A DNA stretch of 8,152 nt from Chlorobiota bacterium (GCA_008363265.1 RHKR01000082.1:1-8152), one strand, 5' to 3'; numbered from the stretch's first letter, positions 1-6,925 are shown. Notes: generated from the sequence alone by a model not told the origin. Program-made: numbers and translations.

Positions 1-1
1 A

Positions 2-1909
2 ACTGAAAGATTCGTTAAACTCGCCAAGCCTCTTGAAGAGATCTATACAGCCATCCCGGAGATCGAGAGAAGATCACCCAAACAGGTAACCATCCTACTG
101 AAACTCGCGTCGTTCAGAACAAGGGAGGCCCCCGCCGCGAAACTGCTCAAGGTGGTGGCCGGTTCGTCAAGTTCACTGAACGGACTGGTGGATAAGGGCC
201 TGATCGAAATTTACGAAAAAAGTGTTGACCGTGTCTACCGCGAAACCTACACCGAGGAGATGAAGGAAATTCAACTCACCGATGCCCAGGTAAATGTGAT
301 CGATGCGGTGACTCCCCATATCGAAGAAAGAAGTTTCAAACCTTTCCTGCTTCACGGCGTAACGGGGAGCGGCAAGACACAGGTTTACATCGAACTGATC
401 AAAAAGGCACTTAAAAAGGGGCATAGCATACTCCTGCTTGTGCCGGAGATCTCACTTACCCCACAGATGACCACAAGGCTCGTTCAGAATTTCAGTGACA
501 AAGTGGCGGTGATCCACAGTCGCGTCTCTCCCGGCGAAAGACACGATGCCTGGATGCGGATCGCCTCGGGAGCCTGCAAGGTTGTAACGGGCGCCCGCTC
601 GGCACTCTTCGCGCCGTTGAAGGATATCGGACTGGTGATCATCGATGAGGAGCACGACTCGTCATACAAACAGGAAGAGATCCCTCCGAAGTATCACGCG
701 CGCGATGCTGCGGTGGTACTGGCTAAAGAGTTCGGATGTCCCGTGCTGATGGGCTCGGCCACTCCCTCAATTGAGTCGATGCACAACGCCCGGAGCGGGA
801 AATACACCCTGCTCGAGCTCCCCGAACGGGTTGACGGGGCCACACTTCCCACAATAAACCTGATAAATACCACGGAAATGAAGAAAAAGGGGGAGATGGA
901 GAATGTCTTCGCGAAACCCCTTCTGACGAAGATCGACGAGCGGATAAAGAAAGGGGAAGGGGTGATCCTCCTGCAGAACCGCCGCGGATTCGCCACGCAG
1001 GTCTATTGCGTCGAGTGCGGACACATGGAGAAGTGCGACAACTGCTCTCTCGGCATGATCTACCACATAAAAACCAACAATATGAAATGTCACTACTGCA
1101 ACCTGACCAAGCCGATGCCGAAGGCTTGCTCACAGTGCGGTTCAAGAAATGTGAAGCTCTTCGGAACGGGTACTGAAAGGGTGGAGGATGAACTGCAGTT
1201 CTACTTCCCTGAGGCACGGATCGAGAGGATAGACTCCGACACCATTTCCGAAAAAGGAAAGCTGGGCGATACACTCAACAAATTTAGGGATGGCGAGATC
1301 GATATTCTGGTGGGGACTCAAATGGTGGCCAAGGGTCTCGATTTCCCCCGCGTCACTCTCGTCGGTGTTATCTCCGCGGAAGCATCACTCTGGATGCCCG
1401 ACTTTCGCGCCGAAGAGCGGACTTTCCAGATGCTAACTCAGGTGAGCGGCCGCGCCGGCAGAAGCATCCTTCCGGGTGAAGTGGTAATTCAAACTTACGA
1501 CTCGAACCACCCCCTCCTGAAATTCGTGCTTAACGGCGACTATCACGGCTTTTTCTCGCGCGACCTCCAAAGCCGCGAGTTCAGGCTCTATCCCCCGTTT
1601 GCAAACCTTTGCCTCGCTGAAACCAAGGATAAAGACCCCCGTAAAGCCTCAGAAGCACTTATCGACCTCTACAAAGAGATGTTCAACCACAACCGCGCCG
1701 TAACGGTTCTACCACCGGCCGCGGCTGTCATCGCCAAACTGAAGAATGAGTTCCGCTTCCAGATGCTCATCAAAACCTCACGCAAGTCCGATCCCTCAGC
1801 ATCCATCCTCCGCGATACCATCTCCCGCGCCCTCGACGCCTGGAAGAAAACGGGCAAGCACCGTGATATCAGGATCGTCTTCGATATGAACCCCTATTCA
1901 GTGGTTTGA
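2..1909 (+). CDS. priA: Primosomal protein N' (PriA), replication-restart DNA helicase, 5'-truncated by window edge
   Basis: PriA is the superfamily 2, 3'-to-5' DNA helicase that recognises stalled forks and D-loops and starts reloading of the replicative helicase. The frame is open from position 2 to the TGA at 1907-1909, giving 635 visible residues. The N-terminal 3'-DNA-binding domain lies off the window; E. coli PriA has 732 residues. Numbering from the first visible codon, residues about 28-85 look like the winged-helix domain. Walker A is GVTGSGKT at 119-126 and Walker B is the DEEH box at 215-218. Eight cysteines form two zinc-binding clusters (336, 339, 345, 348, 363, 366, 376, 379). 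Helicase motif VI is QVSGRAGR at 480-487. The GTG at 152 is internal and is not the start. All catalytic motifs are intact, so the gene is probably functional. Its last 16 bases overlap the end of the convergent Lon-type peptidase gene. Confidence 0.97.
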   Translation, partial: TERFVKLAKPLEEIYTAIPEIERRSPKQVTILLKLASFRTREAPAAKLLKVVAGSSSSLNGLVDKGLIEIYEKSVDRVYRETYTEEMKEIQLTDAQVNVIDAVTPHIEERSFKPFLLHGVTGSGKTQVYIELIKKALKKGHSILLLVPEISLTPQMTTRLVQNFSDKVAVIHSRVSPGERHDAWMRIASGACKVVTGARSALFAPLKDIGLVIIDEEHDSSYKQEEIPPKYHARDAAVVLAKEFGCPVLMGSATPSIESMHNARSGKYTLLELPERVDGATLPTINLINTTEMKKKGEMENVFAKPLLTKIDERIKKGEGVILLQNRRGFATQVYCVECGHMEKCDNCSLGMIYHIKTNNMKCHYCNLTKPMPKACSQCGSRNVKLFGTGTERVEDELQFYFPEARIERIDSDTISEKGKLGDTLNKFRDGEIDILVGTQMVAKGLDFPRVTLVGVISAEASLWMPDFRAEERTFQMLTQVSGRAGRSILPGEVVIQTYDSNHPLLKFVLNGDYHGFFSRDLQSREFRLYPPFANLCLAETKDKDPRKASEALIDLYKEMFNHNRAVTVLPPAAAVIAKLKNEFRFQMLIKTSRKSDPSASILRDTISRALDAWKKTGKHRDIRIVFDMNPYSVV

Positions 1910-3126
1910 GACTTTTCCACCACTTTTATTCTGTCCCCGGCTATTACACCCACCTGTCCCTTTGCGAAAACAACTATTGCCTGGTTGTTATTTCCACCGG
2001 TATCGGTGACTGCGAACATCGAAACCTTGTTAAAAAACCTGGCGGCAAGAAATGCCGAGTACCATAGCGGTCTGACATTATCCAGCCAATACCACCCCGG
2101 ATCAGACTCGAATGCCTCAGTCGTTTCCCTTGCAAGGTCAAGTTTATGCATTATCTTGGTTGGGATGTTCATCGGATACGATTTGGTTTTAAGACTGAAA
2201 ATATTCACGCTTCTTGTCTCTGTTTCACCACGTTGCCGGTTGTAAAACTCAATCTCTTTAACCTCCTTCACGAATCTTAGAACATGGTCTGTCTGCTGCA
2301 GGATAGCCTCGCTTAAATCGCCAAAAACAAGTTCGACTGCTTCAGCTACCGTATTGACCACTAATATTTCCAGCCCTTCAAAGCTCTCCTGTATGTCGAA
2401 CATGTTACCCTCGGGAATAAGCAACTTTTTCACATCAGGATATTCAAGTCTTAGAGCTTCGATCTTCTGTCTGATCCCATCGACAGGCACTACATTCAGA
2501 TTGGGATCGATCTCCCCTGTCATGGCCGTATCGACCGGCATCGGTTTTCCTGTGAGTTGCGAAAGATAGAGAAGAAAAAGCGGCAGCCCCGAGGATGCAC
2601 CCTCAACGTTCACATCTCGTCCCGGGGGCAAGTTGAGTGCATCGGTCAAACGTATAGATTTTTGCCCGATCGCATTTTCGAGGAGCAGAAACTGATTGGA
2701 TGGAAGAAAACTGTTTATATAGTCCTCAGCCAATCCCCGTATGGAATCGATCTGAGCTGGTTTCAGCCTGTTCACGCTTCCATCCACACCGGAATTTTCA
2801 AGCGCAAGACGATAAACCGCCCCAAATTTTTCACTTCCGTGACATGTAAGAAGATAGGTCGAACTTGTTCCTCCTGACATGAACTTGAAAGGGGGATATG
2901 ATTTAATTGCCTCGTTTACTTCACCCGGGAAAGTTGTGGCTACCAGTGATCTCTTCGTCTCTTCGGTTACCCTGGTCGCCCATTTTGATTTAAGAAAGAG
3001 TTCTTCATAACGTGTGAACAAGCTCAACCTGTCACTCTCTTCCATTCGCGTGAGTTCGGATGCAAGCTTCCTTAGCCCAAGATTAACCTGCCTGTGGTCC
3101 TGCAATATTTTTTTTATTTCTTCCAT
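1894..3126 (-). CDS. Stand-alone Lon-type (S16 family) serine peptidase without ATPase domain
   Basis: A predicted cytoplasmic Ser-Lys endopeptidase of 410 residues. Residues about 95-270 match the Lon proteolytic domain. The nucleophile motif is EGASSGL, with Ser178 aligned to Ser679 of E. coli Lon. It is followed by AMTGEID (201-207) and VDGIRQK, whose Lys221 aligns with Lys722. The Ser-to-Lys distance is 43 residues, identical to E. coli Lon, and the trailing KKLLIPEGN also fits the family. There is no Walker motif, so unfolding is not ATP-driven and the substrate is probably a specific partner. Residues 1-95 are mostly helical and charged. Residues 271-410 form an extra domain that I do not recognise; it is not an obvious SAVED domain. 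The ATG lies 3 bp after the stop of the preceding gene, without a clear ribosome-binding site, which suggests translational coupling. The TAG stop (1894-1896) lies inside the end of priA. A role in cleaving the neighbouring MazF-like protein is inferred from the Calp analogy. Confidence 0.85.
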   Translation of the reverse strand: MEEIKKILQDHRQVNLGLRKLASELTRMEESDRLSLFTRYEELFLKSKWATRVTEETKRSLVATTFPGEVNEAIKSYPPFKFMSGGTSSTYLLTCHGSEKFGAVYRLALENSGVDGSVNRLKPAQIDSIRGLAEDYINSFLPSNQFLLLENAIGQKSIRLTDALNLPPGRDVNVEGASSGLPLFLLYLSQLTGKPMPVDTAMTGEIDPNLNVVPVDGIRQKIEALRLEYPDVKKLLIPEGNMFDIQESFEGLEILVVNTVAEAVELVFGDLSEAILQQTDHVLRFVKEVKEIEFYNRQRGETETRSVNIFSLKTKSYPMNIPTKIMHKLDLARETTEAFESDPGWYWLDNVRPLWYSAFLAARFFNKVSMFAVTDTGGNNNQAIVVFAKGQVGVIAGDRIKVVEKSQTTE

Positions 3127-3129
3127 ATC

Positions 3130-4134
3130 TTAATACTTTATCAGGTAATCAAAAACCTTGTCTTCTATTTTGAATGACAGCTTTAACTCAAACAGTTTCT
3201 TGATCCCCTCAATAAACCCCAAAGGAAGTTCGACGGTGATCTTTCTATTGGAAAACTTAAGTGTCTGATCAGTCGCGAAACTGATCTTGTTATGCTCTGA
3301 TGTTGACTCAAGTTTGATCTCATTTATTGATCTGGTCTCGTTAAATTTCTTTGAGAGAAATTCAAGTGAAACACTTCCTGATCTTGCTACAAAACTTATT
3401 ATCATGTCTTCGGCGTCGTCAACTTTTATCCTGTTTGTCTCGTCCAAATCTTGAAGATTTACTGTCCCGGGAGCGGCCAGGAAACTATGAGCAACTTGCG
3501 GCTGGTCGTACGCCCATTTGATCAAAGTATGCAGTTTTGACAGGATCAGGTCGGCAATCCGAACGACTGGGTCTTCCAATTTTACGGGTTGAAGCTGCTC
3601 GATCATCACGAAAACCTCTTCGGCATAAGCCAGCAGTTCGCTTTTAAGATCTGAGTTGAATTTCATGATGACGGGATCGAAAACATCTGCCTCCCCCGTA
3701 TAAGTGCCGTCTGGAAGCTGAGCCAACTTTCCGGACCGTACGGTTTCCTGCAGAAAATCAACTACAGGTTGTTCGACAGTACCGAAGAAGAGATCAAGTT
3801 TATCAGTTAAAATGTTGGTAACCTGAAAAGGCATCACAACTGAAGAAGCGCGGTAAACTGCGCCTTCTGGTATGATCACATCTTCAACGCTGGCGAGGCC
3901 TTTTTCCCTGGTCACGGGCACTACGCGGATATCCTTGCCGGTTAATGATTTTTCAGGTGAAGTGAGCACAATAAACCTGTAGTCTTTGTCCGCTATTCCC
4001 CAAACCTGACCGGCTTCGATCTTCGGCGGGTGGTCATCCAGCGCAGCTCTGGCAGACTTCACGATCTCCATAAACCTGTCGAAATCGGGGAAGTAAGCCT
4101 GATCATCTTTTTGAATAAATTTCTTTTCGTTCAT
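3130..4134 (-). CDS. 334-aa protein with PemK/MazF-like N-terminal domain, candidate anti-sigma factor or protease target
   Basis: Residues about 38-130 follow the PemK/MazF pattern: an opening AGQVWGI strand (41-47), a FIVLTSP strand (54-60), a central IRVVPVT strand (69-75), then an acidic strand, a small-residue turn with RASSVV (95-100) and a closing GTV (118-120). Active-site residues of MazF toxins are not clearly present, so I do not call it an active RNase. Residues 160-215 are helical. Residues 240-334 form a separate beta-rich domain that I do not recognise. It lies between a sigma-like gene and a Lon-type peptidase gene. In the Calp system the MazF-like CalpT holds the sigma factor and is cut by the Lon-type protease, and an equivalent role is inferred here. 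A ribosome-binding site AGGAG (4141-4145) sits 6 bases before the ATG and supports the start. Sigma binding and cleavage are unproven. Confidence 0.6.
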   Translation of the reverse strand: MNEKKFIQKDDQAYFPDFDRFMEIVKSARAALDDHPPKIEAGQVWGIADKDYRFIVLTSPEKSLTGKDIRVVPVTREKGLASVEDVIIPEGAVYRASSVVMPFQVTNILTDKLDLFFGTVEQPVVDFLQETVRSGKLAQLPDGTYTGEADVFDPVIMKFNSDLKSELLAYAEEVFVMIEQLQPVKLEDPVVRIADLILSKLHTLIKWAYDQPQVAHSFLAAPGTVNLQDLDETNRIKVDDAEDMIISFVARSGSVSLEFLSKKFNETRSINEIKLESTSEHNKISFATDQTLKFSNRKITVELPLGFIEGIKKLFELKLSFKIEDKVFDYLIKY

Positions 4135-4166
4135 TTTTTACTCCTGTTCATCGGGAGGATTGCCAA

Positions 4167-5159
4167 TCAATTAATGTCCAATAAATACTCGTTGTATTCT
4201 TCTTTTAGCCGTCTGGAAAGTTCATTCCCAAAATATGCAGTTATCTCACCTGCTCCCCTTCCTGGAAGAGAGCCTCTCAAACAGGTAATTTGTTTGCGCA
4301 GAATCATTTTGATTGCATTCTCAGCTCTGGCACTCAAATAATAATCGACAGTGTTCTGAGGTAATCCAGTCATTTCTGCCATTTCAGAGAGTGTATATCC
4401 ACCTAAATGCATGTAAATAATTTTTATCATCTGGGGATTTGTGATGCCTGGTGTATTCATAAGCAGGAGTCCGAAAATTCGAATCGTTTCCTCCACCGTC
4501 TCACTGATCATCATCCTCTCATCGGGAGATAATTCAGAATCGCCAGGGTCATAAGTGTCATCTCCATTGTCAGTGCCAGGTTGAGTAGTTACTCGTTTGG
4601 GTGCACTTTCCAACTTATACTGAAGCCATTGGTCTATCAAGTCTTCCGTGTAAACGACGCCACCGGCCATCTTAATAACTTCCAGGATCATTTCCCGCAA
4701 CCCTCCTACGGGGGAACCCACTTTATACATATATCCTAAGAGTACTTCCGGACCGACCGGATCACCTTCGATCCTGTCATGAAATCCTGTCCTTTCCCTC
4801 ATAGAGTGAATGACACCGTCATTTTCCAGATTCACAATTACTTTTCTTAGTTGTCTTTTTATCGCGTATCTATTGGCAACATCATTGCGACCGAATGCTG
4901 ATTTTAGTTTGTTGTGTACGGTAACAACAAGATAGTGCTCAGGATTATCTGGCATACCCCTCCCTTCCAACCGTGCCGATAACGAGACAATTACATCAGC
5001 TATAAGGTCATCGACTTCATACTCATCATGCACAAAGAGCACTCTCTGTGCCGTTGTTTGGAACCAGGCTCTGAAATCATCATAAGCCTTATTCTGCTCT
5101 GCATTGCTAAGTTTGTCAGGTTCGGAAAGGAGTCTATAAAAGTTTTCAACCCATTCCAT
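4167..5159 (-). CDS. Divergent sigma-70 family (ECF-like) RNA polymerase sigma factor with an inserted middle domain
   Basis: A predicted transcription initiation factor of 330 residues. Residues about 24-110 resemble sigma region 2: VDDLIADVIVSL (49-60) fits the core-binding helix and the stretch 72-92, ending in LKSAFGRN, fits the -10 recognition helix. Residues about 210-290 resemble region 4, with a helix-turn-helix GYTLSEMAEMTGLPQNTVDY (254-273). A typical ECF factor is about 180-200 residues; here about 100 extra residues separate the two regions. These include a compact segment around GGLREMILEV (152-161) and an acidic linker (195-215). A 40-residue tail follows region 4. The start is set by GGAGGG at 5165-5170, 5 bases before the ATG. 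The gene overlaps the upstream gene by 14 bp and is followed by the MazF-like gene, which fits a sigma/anti-sigma pair. Target promoters are unknown. Confidence 0.75.
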   Translation of the reverse strand: MEWVENFYRLLSEPDKLSNAEQNKAYDDFRAWFQTTAQRVLFVHDEYEVDDLIADVIVSLSARLEGRGMPDNPEHYLVVTVHNKLKSAFGRNDVANRYAIKRQLRKVIVNLENDGVIHSMRERTGFHDRIEGDPVGPEVLLGYMYKVGSPVGGLREMILEVIKMAGGVVYTEDLIDQWLQYKLESAPKRVTTQPGTDNGDDTYDPGDSELSPDERMMISETVEETIRIFGLLLMNTPGITNPQMIKIIYMHLGGYTLSEMAEMTGLPQNTVDYYLSARAENAIKMILRKQITCLRGSLPGRGAGEITAYFGNELSRRLKEEYNEYLLDIN

Positions 5160-5673
5160 TTTTACCCTCCAGTTTCTGCAATTTGCTTCTCATTTCCTGT
5201 TTTCTTCCTTCAACAAGCTCGAATCGCTTACTCAGCAGATTGTGGTAACGAAAATACTGGGCATAATCCGGGTTTAAAAGGATATAACAATCTTTGAGTA
5301 TCTCAGGATTGGTGTCTTTAGAGAGGAAAACAATATCGGCCTCATCACGGGGCCGGGGACGCGTGCTGCACGGATGGCACTTTGTAAGGAATCTGTTTTC
5401 CATATTGGGCGGGATACTTACGACCACCGGTCTGTGATCGTGAATCGTGTTTCGTGTGAGGTCTCGGTCGAAGTGTACCAGTGAATCATCCACAAGATGA
5501 CCTGTTCCGAATTGTTGGGAGTCGATCTTCTTTTTATCATCAGGAGTGGCATTGACGGGATAATCCGGATCAATATCCCTCTTTTTCTTTTTGATCTTGA
5601 CAAAACCACCTTGTTCAGGATCATCTTCTTCCGTGCGGAAGGGTTTTCTTTTTTCTTTGTATGTCTTGCTCAT
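5146..5673 (-). CDS. 175-aa protein of unknown function, possible PemK/MazF-like core, first gene of the operon
   Basis: I do not recognise this family with confidence. Residues 1-60 are highly charged, with a KIKKKK basic patch near 26-31, and look disordered. From about residue 78 the protein becomes ordered: RPVVVS (81-86) resembles the opening strand of PemK/MazF proteins. Later segments, DIVFLSKD and CYILLNPD followed by a helical KRFELVEGRKQEMRSKL region, follow the same order of elements. A CxxC pair (Cys99, Cys102, in KCHPC) could bind metal or act in redox chemistry. I chose the ATG at 5673, with GGTGGG 7 bases upstream, over the in-frame GTG at 5685, which has no such site. The stop overlaps the start of the sigma gene, implying coupled expression. 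It could be a second MazF-like regulator, a sensor subunit or the sigma factor's partner. Confidence 0.6.
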   Translation of the reverse strand: MSKTYKEKRKPFRTEEDDPEQGGFVKIKKKKRDIDPDYPVNATPDDKKKIDSQQFGTGHLVDDSLVHFDRDLTRNTIHDHRPVVVSIPPNMENRFLTKCHPCSTRPRPRDEADIVFLSKDTNPEILKDCYILLNPDYAQYFRYHNLLSKRFELVEGRKQEMRSKLQKLEGKNGMG

Positions 5674-5745
5674 ACGGGGTCCCACCGGTTAATAAAATAT
5701 CAAATGTCTTCCCTCAAAATAAGTAAAACTTCGAAAATTAAGGCT
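5674..5745 (-). promoter_or_regulatory. Possible promoter of the four-gene operon
   Basis: The 72-bp gap after the MerR gene is AT-rich. Read on the minus strand it contains TTGAGG (5712-5717), a 17-bp spacer and TATTAA (5689-5694), each 4/6 to the sigma70 consensus. Transcription would start near 5682, only about 10 bases before the ATG at 5673. Read-through from the MerR gene is also possible because no terminator hairpin is visible in the gap. Confidence 0.3.
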
Positions 5746-6666
5746 CTACTTCCTTCTTATGCCGTGCATAACATTTCTTAGCGCCGACATGTTGTTGGCT
5801 ACAATTCCGCCGATGCCGTCGATCTCTTTTTTATAGCCGTAAACCGACTGTCCGCCGAAGATTATTTTGATTGTTTTCGGGACGAGGATACCAAGTTTTT
5901 GTATATCCGATGAAAGGTGGGAGTCATCATCGGGATAAACGATGCTCAGGGCGATCGCGCGGGCATTTACGCGGAGCGCGGCCGCGGCTATATCCTCAGC
6001 GGGGAGGTTGCTCCCGAGAAAAACGGTTTTCCATCCTTCCGAAGCGGCTGTCAGGGTGATCATGTGCGCGCCAAGATCGTGCAGCTGGTTAAGGGGTGAG
6101 GCTATCACCATGGTAGGCGCGGCAGAGTGAGGCGCGTAGGCCGACTGCACGCCACGGAGGAATTTCTTAACCGTCTCGGTCGCCAGGTGTTCATGCGCGG
6201 GTCTCATCTTCCCGACCCTCCAAAGGTCACCCGTGCGGTGCATGAGCGGTGTGATAACTTTGTCGAACATTTCAGGTACTGTGAACTGTAGCGATGACCT
6301 TACCAGCTCCGTCTCGAGTTTTTGCGAATCGTACTCCTCTATCGCCTTCAGGCAGCGGGTGATCAGGTCACCCTCGTTCTTCGGCTCAAGTGTCGGGATG
6401 TGGTGCAGATGCTCGGGCTGCCCAAGCATTTCGCGCAGTCGGGAGATCGAGAGTGCGGCAACATTTCCGATCGAATAACCCTTCGAAGTAAGAAGTTTGA
6501 GCAATTTCAGTTTTTCAACCGATTCCTCGGTGTAAACCCGCCGGTTCGAGGCCGTCCTTGCCGGTTCGATCGCCCTGTATCTCTTCTCCCACGCTCTTAT
6601 CAGGTGTGAAGTGAGGCCTGTAAGTTTTGCAACAACATTTATCGGATATTCAACAAATTCTTTCAT
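5746..6666 (-). CDS. MerR-family transcriptional regulator with cobalamin-binding domain (CarH/LitR type)
   Basis: A 306-aa regulator with three domains. The MerR helix-turn-helix (residues about 8-76) carries the typical RAWEKRY segment and a NRRVY wing. A helical B12-binding-2 domain spans about 95-170. A Rossmann-type B12-binding domain spans about 183-306. The Wx9EH signature of CarH-type proteins is present (Trp149, Glu159, His160). His196 in QLHDLG is the expected lower axial ligand, although the usual acidic first residue of the motif is Gln. Proteins of this type repress genes until light breaks the adenosylcobalamin complex; some B12-binding relatives act without light. The start at ATG 6666 is preferred because the longer frame begins at a TTG (6723) that lies within a TTGACA promoter element. 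Its GC content matches the housekeeping genes, not the operon downstream. No carotenoid or photolyase gene is visible nearby, so the target is unknown. Confidence 0.88.
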   Translation of the reverse strand: MKEFVEYPINVVAKLTGLTSHLIRAWEKRYRAIEPARTASNRRVYTEESVEKLKLLKLLTSKGYSIGNVAALSISRLREMLGQPEHLHHIPTLEPKNEGDLITRCLKAIEEYDSQKLETELVRSSLQFTVPEMFDKVITPLMHRTGDLWRVGKMRPAHEHLATETVKKFLRGVQSAYAPHSAAPTMVIASPLNQLHDLGAHMITLTAASEGWKTVFLGSNLPAEDIAAAALRVNARAIALSIVYPDDDSHLSSDIQKLGILVPKTIKIIFGGQSVYGYKKEIDGIGGIVANNMSALRNVMHGIRRK

Positions 6667-6694
6667 ATCCCCAAAAATACAACTTAATCGAGGG

Positions 6695-6723
6695 ATAATC
6701 AAGCTTTGTTTACTTTTTGTCAA
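6695..6723 (-). promoter_or_regulatory. Sigma70-like promoter of the MerR/B12 gene
   Basis: On the minus strand a perfect TTGACA (6718-6723) is followed by a 17-bp spacer and GATTAT (6695-6700, 4/6 to TATAAT). The predicted transcription start near 6688 leaves a leader of about 22 bases before the ATG at 6666. The spacer is of normal length, so the MerR-type 19-bp spacer that needs DNA distortion is not seen here. Confidence 0.55.
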
Positions 6724-6811
6724 ATTTTTTCCGTGGGTTGGAACTTTTCTTTACGGCCCCCTTGTTACAATTTCAGTTACTTCTATTAGTGTTGATTAAG
6801 TAATCTCTCCC

Positions 6812-6890
6812 GATGCTCCGGCACATGCGTAGTTGTTGTGATTATAGTGTGAATGAATGAAATGAATGAGTTGATATGAGCCGGAGTATC
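6812..6890. repeat. Inverted repeat with 11-nt arms and 57-nt loop
   Basis: GATGCTCCGGC at 6812-6822 pairs with GCCGGAGTATC at 6880-6890, with one G-T type mismatch. A competing smaller hairpin, TGATA (6872-6876) with TATCA (6887-6891), overlaps the right arm. It could be a structured RNA element or a regulator-binding site for the upstream MerR-type gene. There is no direct evidence of function. Confidence 0.45.
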
Positions 6891-6925
6891 ACTTTTATTG
6901 TTGGCTCCAAAACTTAATGATGGTT

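Larger units (their letters stand above)
1894..5673 (-). other. Four-gene operon, putative horizontally acquired protease/sigma-factor module
   Basis: Four minus-strand genes are packed with almost no spacing: a 14-bp overlap, a 32-bp gap and a 3-bp gap. They should be co-transcribed. Hand counts of single 60-base lines show low GC here: 43% at 4201-4260, 42% at 4861-4920, 32% at 3301-3360 and 45% at 2881-2940. Flanking genes are higher: 57% at 601-660 in priA, and 68% at 5941-6000 and 60% at 6361-6420 in the MerR gene. The change falls at the gene borders on both sides, which suggests insertion of a cassette between priA and the MerR gene. I see no integrase, transposase, tRNA or flanking direct repeat that would explain how it arrived. 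Operon structure is well supported; transfer is an inference from composition and gene content. Confidence 0.6.

Noticed and set aside
152..154. GTG at 152 as the start of priA
   Set aside because: The same frame is open to position 2 and encodes PriA-like winged-helix sequence before 152, so the gene is cut by the window edge.
723..1274. Long minus-strand frame (183 codons) opposite priA
   Set aside because: It is Ser/Arg-rich low-complexity shadow sequence inside a confident priA region, with no domain pattern.
4135..4166. CTCC/GGAG hairpin that would hide the ribosome-binding site of the 334-aa gene
   Set aside because: The stem is only 4 bp with a loop of 9 bases, well within chance.
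3130..5673. A classical MazEF/PemIK toxin-antitoxin pair
   Set aside because: The MazF-like proteins lack clear catalytic residues, no typical antitoxin with a DNA-binding domain is present, and the neighbours are a sigma factor and a peptidase.
5686..6723. TTG at 6723 as the start of the MerR gene and GTG at 5685 as the start of the 175-aa gene
   Set aside because: The TTG belongs to a TTGACA promoter element and the extra 19 residues do not look like MerR. The GTG lacks a ribosome-binding site, while the ATG at 5673 has GGTGGG upstream.
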